The notes beneath the pieces are model-generated. The model made no database searches, was not told the DNA's origin, and saw only the letters and a list, made by a program, of their open reading frames with translations. The translations under genes were made by a program, and so were the position numbers. A DNA stretch of 14,466 nt, taken from positions 1-14,466 of the forward strand of contig QMWY01000008.1 of the NCBI GenBank assembly GCA_003661865.1. The letters are read 5' to 3'. Every line of letters starts with the position of its first letter. The first letter of the stretch is position 1. This DNA comes from Thermoprotei archaeon. GTDB taxonomy: Archaea; Thermoproteota; Thermoprotei_A; Sulfolobales; Ignisphaeraceae. This document shows, piece by piece, positions 1 through 5,049 of this stretch.

Positions 1-78
1 CACTTTGATTGGGCGGAGGTACTTGGTGGTTTCAAGAGTTGCTGTATGGCTGCGGATCTTCGTGTAGCTTATTAACCA
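1..78 (-). pseudogene. Thr-rich surface-protein stalk fragment
   Basis: Read on the minus strand this short open stretch gives Thr-rich sequence including TATLETTKYL. That closely resembles TTTLEATKYL in the stalk of the nuclease gene at 5050-7305. At DNA level positions 20-49 match 5261-5291 in the same orientation with about three mismatches and one indel. A stop lies just upstream, so only about 25 codons are present here. It is probably the remnant or edge of a paralogous surface-protein gene continuing to the left of the window. The homology is seen directly; the parent gene is inferred. Confidence 0.5.
68..75 (+). promoter_or_regulatory. Possible TATA box for the 110-1037 pair
   Basis: CTTATTAA lies about 38 bases before the GTG at 110 and about 62 before the ATG at 134, so transcription would start near 97. 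The match is loose and there is no clear BRE. This is suggestive only. Confidence 0.3.
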
Positions 79-109
79 TAAAATAGACTAGGGGTTCGAG
101 TACCGTAGA

Positions 110-796
110 GTGTTTCAGCCTGGGTTCCCTGCAATGGCTACAACTGTGCTCGTTCCCTACTCCATACCTTCGCGTGGAGTGGCTGTGCCTACGGCCCTGA
201 AGCTCTTGATGGGTAGGCTTAGACCTTACGTAGACCGGGTCATAGCCGAGCCCGAGGCTGTGGAGAAGATAGTTGACGATATGTTGAAGGACTACACCAC
301 CCAGATACTCCTGGTGGTTGCTAGCCTAGAGGCTCTGCACCTACCAAGGGAGGAGTTTGTGCGTGTACTTGAAGATCTTCGAAGGTTTGTGAATGAGCTG
401 AAGAGTGTTGGGATAGACGTAGAGGAGGCTGTCGACCTATTAATAGAGCATGATATGTGGAAGCATAGGCAGCTGATACAGAACCGTAGCAGGTATCTAG
501 AGGTCTACGTCAAGTTCTTCACCGAGCACCCGGGCGAGGCACAGAGCTACGTACGCACATACTTCGCTGCACTTCTACTCTTCCTAGCGATAACGAAGAC
601 CAAGGACCTTGAGAAGCTTAGACTCTTAACAGAGATCTTTGCTAGATACGCCGAGGAGCTCGAGGCATACACAGCGACTTTCGACCTCATGCTGAGCCCT
701 GTACCGGAGGAAGAGCGCAGAGTAATAGGCACCGCCTCTAGCCCTAGAGAGCTTAGAAGAGTGCTCCAGCATGAACGGGTACAAACACATGATTGA
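110..796 (+). CDS. Helical protein paired with a RelE-type toxin; candidate antitoxin
   Basis: A 228-residue protein I do not recognise. It is predicted to be almost entirely alpha-helical and rich in Leu, Glu and Arg, with no signal peptide and no obvious metal or nucleotide motif. Segments such as FVRVLEDLRRFVNELK suggest amphipathic or coiled-coil helices. The first codon is GTG at 110; an ATG at 134 (MATTVLVPYS) is an alternative, and neither has a convincing ribosome site. Its 3' end overlaps the RelE/ParE-like toxin gene, by 8 bases if the toxin starts at 789. This is the usual antitoxin-toxin layout, so it may neutralise that toxin. It is two to three times longer than ordinary RelE partners, and no DNA-binding AbrB, RHH or HTH motif is evident. 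Function is inferred from position only. Confidence 0.6.
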   Translation: MFQPGFPAMATTVLVPYSIPSRGVAVPTALKLLMGRLRPYVDRVIAEPEAVEKIVDDMLKDYTTQILLVVASLEALHLPREEFVRVLEDLRRFVNELKSVGIDVEEAVDLLIEHDMWKHRQLIQNRSRYLEVYVKFFTEHPGEAQSYVRTYFAALLLFLAITKTKDLEKLRLLTEIFARYAEELEAYTATFDLMLSPVPEEERRVIGTASSPRELRRVLQHERVQTHD

Positions 797-1037
797 GCTC
801 AGCAAAAGATTCGAGAAGGCATTCAGGAAGCTGGATCCCCAATACCGTGAAGAGATACTGAAGAAGATCGACGAGCTCGGAATGGGCCTGCGTAGAGGCA
901 AACCCCTCAAGGGCGGATACAAGCACTACAGGACGGTACGTGTAGCCAGGGGCAAGTACAGGCTCTTTTACACCGAGCCCCAGTACTGCATAATAGTCCT
1001 TGAAGATATCAGGCCTAGGGATTCTGCATACAGGTGA
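789..1037 (+). CDS. RelE/ParE superfamily toxin (probable mRNA interferase)
   Basis: An 82-residue protein with the layout of archaeal RelE toxins: an N-terminal helical hairpin beginning IELSKRFEKAFRKLDPQYRE, then GKPLKGGYKHYRTVRV, then the core strand GKYRLFY, and a C-terminal LEDIRPRDSAYR. Family members cleave mRNA on the ribosome, using basic residues and a C-terminal Arg/Tyr. The Arg residues in the central strands and the terminal SAYR fit that pattern, so it appears catalytically complete. I chose ATG 789 because homologues start just before the LSKRF segment; an in-frame ATG at 771 would add six residues. The gene overlaps the end of the upstream helical protein, implying coupled translation. 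ParE-type gyrase poisons share this fold, so the target is not certain. Confidence 0.8.
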   Translation: MIELSKRFEKAFRKLDPQYREEILKKIDELGMGLRRGKPLKGGYKHYRTVRVARGKYRLFYTEPQYCIIVLEDIRPRDSAYR

Positions 1038-1050
1038 TTCTACTAACCAC

Positions 1051-1290
1051 TATTCCTAGGCCCGTTCACAGCCATCTTTACCGGGCCAGGTAGCACCCCA
1101 GCTACACGGGTTCCTATACGAAAGCTCTTCAAAGCTACCAGAAGGGATTTGGAGAAGCTGAAGTAGACCGATAGGTATGTTGGTATACGGGCTGGAAAGC
1201 ATATACACAGCCACCAACCTGAAACAACAACCAGCATGGATACCAAAGAACCTTATGGCCATGGTAAAAATACGCTGTCATTGCACATCT
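1051..1290 (+). other. Possible decayed coding fragment, unidentified
   Basis: One plus-strand frame reads RKLFKATRRDLEKLK to a stop near 1166. An overlapping frame then continues with IGMLVYGLESIYTATNL and WIPKNLMAMVKI. The two pieces look protein-like and could be one gene split by a frameshift. I cannot name a family. No start codon or ribosome site is visible. Between 1291 and 1431 I see nothing further. Confidence 0.2.
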
Positions 1291-1431
1291 ATGTAGCATG
1301 GGCTACCTAACCCTTAAGGGTATGCCCAGAGCGGATTAGACCGTGCATGACATGGCTAACGGTGATCAAAACACGTTAGAGTTAAACTGTTTCCACCCTA
1401 AGAGAATAGACCCTCCTTGATGGGCCTAGGC

Positions 1432-1581
1432 TTAACAAAACATAGTACCTCGGTCATAGCCACTACACCTAAACCCCGCATATCCTTCAGGGGTTATCAA
1501 GGCGTTCTTCGAGAGAAGTCTCTTGAAGTCCTCATCAAATGTGAGCATAGCGTCTATATCGTGTCCGGGGGATCCAAACCC
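1432..1581 (-). pseudogene. C-terminal remnant of a PIN-domain (VapC-type) toxin
   Basis: On the minus strand the frame ending at the stop 1434-1432 reads HDIDAMLTFDEDFKRLL followed by LITPEGYAGF. This resembles the C-terminal end of VapC PIN ribonucleases (D-A-x-L-T-F-D-x-D-F, then a Leu/Thr-Pro-Glu tail), where the Asp residues help bind the catalytic metal. The N-terminal two thirds and any antitoxin partner are missing; sequence above 1581 does not continue the domain. It is a dead fragment in a region full of similar fragments. Confidence 0.55.
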
Positions 1582-1697
1582 TGGGTGGGTCCGTCACAAA
1601 CACTTATCGATTAGCCCGCATTGCTTGTCATAGCCTAGCTGGAGTAAAGGATTATGAAGCCTGATTATCAATTGCTTAGAGTGGGATTGGGGTTTGA

Positions 1698-1976
1698 GTG
1701 GAAATACTGTGGTTGTTGAGCTTGAATAGGAGGGCCGTTGACCTGCTTACTAGGGCTCTTGATACTGAGTGTAAGAGGCTTCAGCTGGAGTTGAAGATAA
1801 TAGAGGAAAAGATCAAGAGGTTTGAGAACAGGTATGGTATGAGTAGCGGTGAGTTCATGGAGAGGTACGGCGAGCTGAAGTTCCTAGAGAGGATCCGTAA
1901 TGAGTTAGAGGAGCTGAAGAAGGTTGCAGAGAGGATCTCTAGAGGAATACCTAGGCAAGAGTTGAGGAAAAGCTGA
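1698..1976 (+). CDS. TumA-like coiled-coil antitoxin
   Basis: A 92-residue, highly charged, mostly helical protein. The stretch LKIIEEKIKRFENRYGMSSG is characteristic of small archaeal proteins encoded immediately before TumE (DUF6516) toxins, whose partners are called TumA-type antitoxins. A second helix, IRNELEELKKVAERI, gives a coiled coil. Compared with relatives as I remember them, a short acidic segment between EFMERY and GELKF seems to be missing. The start is the GTG at 1698, preceded by GGGGT; a TTG further in is possible. The stop at 1974-1976 overlaps the 5' end of the broken TumE frame. It was probably the antitoxin of that module. Whether it still has a function without an intact toxin is unknown. 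Confidence 0.55.
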   Translation: MEILWLLSLNRRAVDLLTRALDTECKRLQLELKIIEEKIKRFENRYGMSSGEFMERYGELKFLERIRNELEELKKVAERISRGIPRQELRKS

Positions 1977-2322
1977 GAGAGCTAGAGCCCCTAATCTCTT
2001 CTTCCCGGATAGGTATTGAGCGTAGGTCTCCAAACAGGGTTGTGTTGAGGGGCATGAACATCTTCATAGACGGATCTTCACCCCGTTTCCTGGAGTATGT
2101 GTTAGAGGAAGATAATAGGGTATCGAGGGTTTCTTACCGATTCAACTACACTAAACAAGATATCTCACTAGTCTTTTTAGATATGATAATGCGCCACACC
2201 ATCCAGAGCTCCCAACATTTCCACAGCATAAACACCTACCTGGAAACAGGGTTGTTTCCCCGGGCGAGGAGGGCCCAGCTGATGTACTGAATGAGATAAG
2301 GGAAATTGTTTTCAGAGATTAA
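1955..2322 (+). pseudogene. TumE/DUF6516-type toxin, disrupted reading frame
   Basis: Two overlapping frames together make one TumE-like protein. The first, open from the stop at 1952-1954, reads KLRELEPLISSSRIGIERR, then RFLEYVLEEDNRVSRVSYRF and on to SLVF. The second continues as FRYDNAPHHPELPTFPQHKH and ends ADVLNEIREIVFRD at the TAA 2320-2322. The His-rich NAPHHP-x-TFP-x-HKH motif is the family signature and is intact but out of frame. The break is at the five T's at 2174-2178; one more or two fewer would restore the frame. The first frame also has no ATG, GTG or TTG before 2042, which is already inside the domain. One extra A at 1968-1971 would link the TTG at 1962 to the toxin frame. 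Either the gene is dead, or these are homopolymer errors, or expression needs frameshifting. Confidence 0.7.
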
Positions 2323-2427
2323 TGGGAAGTCTCCTTCCAGTACAACTACTCTCCCAAAGGGCTTCTCCGGGAGGCCTAGGCGGCATATTCTGGTGAGCGC
2401 GATGATAATACTTGAGTTAGAGACCAC
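2323..2427 (-). pseudogene. N-terminal fragment of a DUF3368 PIN-domain toxin
   Basis: From a GTG at 2427 the minus strand reads VSNSSIIIALTRI, then LGLPEKPFGRVVVLEG. This aligns by eye with the start of the intact toxin at 2852-3361 (VNSSVIIALAEIGLTG) and the DUF3368 family pattern. After about 34 codons the similarity ends against the 3' end of the TumE pseudogene, so roughly 120 residues with the acidic catalytic positions are gone. Its former antitoxin lies 21 bases upstream. The apparent open frame continuing to 2236 is only antisense to the TumE gene. Confidence 0.6.
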
Positions 2428-2448
2428 GAGAAGCCCTCCTCAATCCCA

Positions 2449-2708
2449 TTACCTCCCTGTTTTCCCTGTAAGCCTCTTGGCAACCTCCAAGTCCTCCTTC
2501 AGCTCCTCCTCGCCATAGCGTAGCGGTATCCCCTCCTTGGCTAGCAGTTCTTAGGAGATCCTACTTTGGCAAACCAGCTATTCTATGGGCCTAGCCGAGG
2601 CTAGCTATACCCTTCTCATATAGCCTAAACGCCAGTTCCACCCTTAGCCTCTCCTCAAGCTCACTAGGAGGAACACGGAGACCCTCAGGAACCTCGATAA
2701 CGACTCAT
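2449..2708 (-). pseudogene. UPF0175-family antitoxin, decayed
   Basis: The minus strand reads VVIEVPEGLRVPPSELEERL, then RVELAFRLYEKGIASLG, a stop, AHRIAGLPK, another stop and DLL. After a frameshift it continues LLAKEGIPLRYGEEELKEDL to GKTGR and a stop at 2451-2449. Joined, this is a full-length UPF0175 antitoxin of about 86 residues, with helix-turn-helix-like middle and the C-terminal Y-G-E-E-E-L segment that contacts the toxin in this family. It carries at least two nonsense codons, one frameshift and a start codon out of frame (ATG at 2708). The truncated DUF3368 toxin follows, as in working modules. Confidence 0.75.
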
Positions 2709-2851
2709 TTAACACTAGCCTTAACCGCCTTTACCCATCAACAGAGCACTATACTCATATAGGGCTATTAATCCTTAGTCACTCCGAATTTCCTGGTATA
2801 GTTGAGCTGTTAGGAAGCTGCTTCTTGCGGATGGAGAGCCCGTTCCTACTC

Positions 2852-3361
2852 TCATCCCAGTTTCTCTAGGACTTCCCGTATTATTTCGTCAGATATTCTG
2901 AAGCCATGCTCTCTAAGCTTTCTTAGTGCTTGAACGAGCCCATCCCTATCTACCAGTCCTTTATCGTAGGCTCTTCGTAGCAAGGCCATGGTACCTATAA
3001 CCTCCAACCCCATGGACTTCACCTTAGATCTTGCAATCCTATCATCTAGCACTACCACGCAGTTGTATTCGATGGCTAGTGCGATAGCCTCTGCCTCACC
3101 AAGCCCCAGCGGATCGTGTAGCGCCTCCACGAGCGCCTGATCGCGGGGGCTGAGGAGCTTAACCTTGCCCTGATGTACCAGCTCCTCTAGCTCTCTCAAG
3201 CCTGGTCTACCACGACCCCTGACGACAACCTCCTCGTAGACTGCACGTGGTATAATGACCTCTGCGGTAAGTGATGCCGCGATACCCGTTAGACCTATCT
3301 CCGCGAGTGCTATGATGACACTAGAATTCACTATCATGCATTGAGCACGCCGGCTATTCAA
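2852..3361 (-). CDS. DUF3368 / VapC-like PIN-domain toxin
   Basis: A 169-residue PIN-domain protein of the DUF3368 type, presumed metal-dependent ribonuclease and toxin of a type II module. The N-terminus has MIVNSSVIIALAEIG (residues 9-23), where this subfamily carries Asn where classical VapC has Asp. Next are EVIIPRAVYEEV (34-45), the acidic GEAEAI at 88-93 and VVLDDRIARSKV (103-114), giving the expected cluster of acidic residues. The TTG at 3361 overlaps the antitoxin end by 8 bases and has GGAG about 7 bases upstream; the ATG at 3337 is an alternative. Coupled translation with the upstream UPF0175 gene is likely. It appears complete. Confidence 0.8.
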   Translation of the reverse strand: MNSRRAQCMIVNSSVIIALAEIGLTGIAASLTAEVIIPRAVYEEVVVRGRGRPGLRELEELVHQGKVKLLSPRDQALVEALHDPLGLGEAEAIALAIEYNCVVVLDDRIARSKVKSMGLEVIGTMALLRRAYDKGLVDRDGLVQALRKLREHGFRISDEIIREVLEKLG

Positions 3362-3593
3362 TTCCTAGCTCCTCTCGGAGCTCCTCATCACTATAAGGAT
3401 AGGCCGTTACCCCCCTCCTCCGCAGCTCCGAGATAAAGTCATAGAGGCTCAGCTCGGCCAGCTCAGCTGCACGCTCAACACTAACAACCCCACGGACAAA
3501 GAGGTCTATAGCATAGGCTAGCCTAACCTCCCTCTCAACATCACCAGCATAGTGGGATGGCACACGAACCCTAACCACAACCTCCCGAGACAA
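3354..3593 (-). CDS. UPF0175-family antitoxin
   Basis: A 79-residue protein of the UPF0175 family: VEREVRLAYAIDLFVRGVVS, then ERAAELAELSLYDFISELRR, then VTAYPYSDEELREELG. The middle is helix-turn-helix-like, as expected for a DNA-binding antitoxin that represses its own operon. The Y-P-Y-x-D-E-E-L-R-E-E-L tail is the typical C-terminal motif. Translation starts at TTG 3593 with GGAGGT six bases before it. The gene overlaps the DUF3368 toxin by 8 bases, and the pair is almost certainly co-transcribed from the TATA-like element near 3651. It is a diverged relative of the broken antitoxin at 2449-2708. Confidence 0.8.
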   Translation of the reverse strand: MSREVVVRVRVPSHYAGDVEREVRLAYAIDLFVRGVVSVERAAELAELSLYDFISELRRRGVTAYPYSDEELREELGIE

Positions 3594-3599
3594 CCTCTT

Positions 3600-3605
3600 A
3601 CCTCC
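3600..3605 (-). promoter_or_regulatory. Ribosome binding site deciding the TTG start at 3593
   Basis: On the minus strand GGAGGT lies six bases before TTG 3593. This perfect anti-SD match supports the TTG start of the UPF0175 antitoxin. Confidence 0.7.
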
Positions 3606-3650
3606 AGGTACTAGTCCCCAACCTAGGATATTACGTTGATCCCCATGGCC

Positions 3651-3656
3651 TTATAA
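3651..3656 (-). promoter_or_regulatory. TATA-like promoter of the UPF0175-DUF3368 operon
   Basis: TTATAA on the minus strand, about 60 bases before the antitoxin start, would place transcription initiation near 3627 and give a leader of some 35 bases containing the GGAGGT. From about 3660 to 4113 I see no convincing gene; the sequence is A+T-richer, with stops in all frames. Confidence 0.4.
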
Positions 3657-4113
3657 CCCATTGAGCAGCTGTAATAACTCCATAGTACTCCTCATTGCCA
3701 TTACCACGACCGATTCTAATTATCTAAATTCCCTCCAAGAAAGGTTCCTCAAGGCGCTTTAAGGCTGCTCTCCAGATGGGTCGGGTAGTTTATCCAATAG
3801 ACCGAGCACTAGTAAATGCTGTAATCCAAACAGTGGATCTAAAAGAACACCGGGGATACTAATGGATACTGGTAGTAGTCTTCATACTTTAGCAAACCGA
3901 GTGTCAATGTTTGAACTTAGAGAGTGAGAATATCAGTACCTTAGAAATCCTATTATCATAGCATTGAAGTTTTAACCAGCATACTTGATAATCATAGGGT
4001 GCGCTGTGTCGTGAATCCCTATTTCAGCTCTTCATCAAGAACTGAAACGCTCCCTTATAAGTCTCGGGTCTCCGGAGCCATCACATCCTGTTGGGTTTAG
4101 CAGCTCTGTTCAA

Positions 4114-4399
4114 TCAGCTAGTGTGTTGTAATGTATGTATGCCTAAGAGAGTATTACCGTCTCTTATCATGGTGAAATTTTGTTGTCTTCGTATTTTCGT
4201 CTCAGTTACTATTGTTATGTAGCCGTATAGCTGGTCTTTCAACTGTAATGCTCTTAGAATCGCTTTAATCCTCTTTGCTATCCTTGGGTCTCTTATCCTT
4301 AGAATAACGATACCCGGTGGATTGATTGCACATGGTATCCTAGCCTCTTAAGCTCATTGAAACTTTCAATCCGTTGTTCTTGTCGAGGAGGAGCCTAAG
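4114..4399 (-). pseudogene. DUF5615 PIN-like toxin, internally deleted and frameshifted
   Basis: Directly after the DUF433 antitoxin the minus strand reads LRLLLDKNN, the N-terminal L-L-D-x-N motif of DUF5615 toxins. It shifts frame to SFNELKRLGYHVQS, then shifts again to PPGIVILRIRDPRIAKRIKA and LYGYITIVTETKIR, matching the C-terminal part of the family. The central segment that should hold the second acidic motif (around L-V-T-x-D-x-D-F) is absent, so an estimated 30-35 residues are deleted. The first codon in frame is CTT, not a start. The toxin is therefore dead while its antitoxin remains open. Confidence 0.65.
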
Positions 4400-4637
4400 C
4401 TCTTGCCTCGACTATTACCTCCTCTCTACCGAGAACCTTAGCTGCGTAGAGTAGAGCCGCCCCAATATCCTCGAGGCTTATGTTGTAGTCCTCAGCTATC
4501 TCCTCAGGCTTCGCACCAGCAGCTAAGAGCTCCAATACCATACCAACAGTGATTCTAGTGCCCATAACCACGGGCTTCCCAGCCATAACCCTAGGATCAA
4601 CAACTATCCTCTCAAGCAAGCCATCCACCGCAACCAT
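4395..4637 (-). CDS. DUF433 antitoxin
   Basis: A DUF433-family protein of about 80 residues: RIVVDPRVMAGKPVVMGTRI, then VGMVLELLAAGAKPEEIAED, then a C-terminal helix. The G-K-P-V-V-x-G-T-R-I motif and the A-G-A-x-P-E-E-I-A helix-turn-helix define the family, which normally pairs with a DUF5615 PIN-like toxin. The frame is open up to an ATG at 4679, but those extra residues overlay a TTTATA-like promoter and do not match the family, so I place the start at ATG 4637. GTG 4628 or TTG 4619 are also possible. The partner immediately downstream is broken, leaving an orphan antitoxin. Confidence 0.75.
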   Translation of the reverse strand: MVAVDGLLERIVVDPRVMAGKPVVMGTRITVGMVLELLAAGAKPEEIAEDYNISLEDIGAALLYAAKVLGREEVIVEARA

Positions 4638-4679
4638 CCCATATAAACTATTTAATGTAGCCGCCTTAATAATCATCAT

Positions 4680-5049
4680 TATTTAATTCAAGCAACTCTC
4701 CGGTAACTACAGGACCCTTCCAAGCCCCTTTCTCCACCGCAATACGGTAATATCTTAACGTCAGTCAGTAAGAAAATTAGGGAACTCAGCTATGCGAAAG
4801 GACTAGTTAGTAAAGAATTAGCCATTGAGCTGGTTACTTAGGGACATTGTAAATCATAGAACTGATCTACCCTTTATGAAGATATTAAAGGCATTGATAT
4901 GCTCACTTACCACGCCCTACAGTACAGTAAATTCCATGCTATACATGAAAAACTAGAGGCTCTATACAAAGCGGTCATAGCTATCGCTTAATACCGCACC
5001 AGGAACTTAGAAGCGTTCGAGGCTCTTCAAAACAGTATTGTGTTCATCA
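4680..5049. other. Non-coding or decayed spacer
   Basis: No intact gene is visible. On the plus strand around 4901-5040 two adjacent open pieces, HEKLEALYKAVIAIA and NLEAFEALQNSIVFIIKW, are helical and could be debris of a HEPN- or PaREP1-like protein. The match is too weak to name. Confidence 0.25.

Noticed and set aside
88..108. GGGGTTCGAGTACC, similar to a tRNA T-arm
   Set aside because: The closing stem and the conserved C after the loop do not fit, and no acceptor, D-arm or anticodon arm can be built around it.
1417..1614. 65-codon plus-strand open frame
   Set aside because: It is antisense to the PIN-toxin relic, which explains the sequence better; no ribosome site.
2236..2320. Continuation of the DUF3368 fragment as a 63-codon open frame
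   Set aside because: This part is the antisense of the TumE C-terminus and has no similarity to the toxin family.
4362..4375. CTTTCAATCC, which resembles the conserved end of crenarchaeal CRISPR repeats
   Set aside because: It occurs once, has no neighbouring copies or spacers, and lies inside the DUF5615 pseudogene where it codes for part of that protein.
4863..5045. Possible HEPN/PaREP1 protein remnant on the plus strand
   Set aside because: Only two short helical pieces interrupted by a stop; the resemblance is too weak to annotate as a family member.
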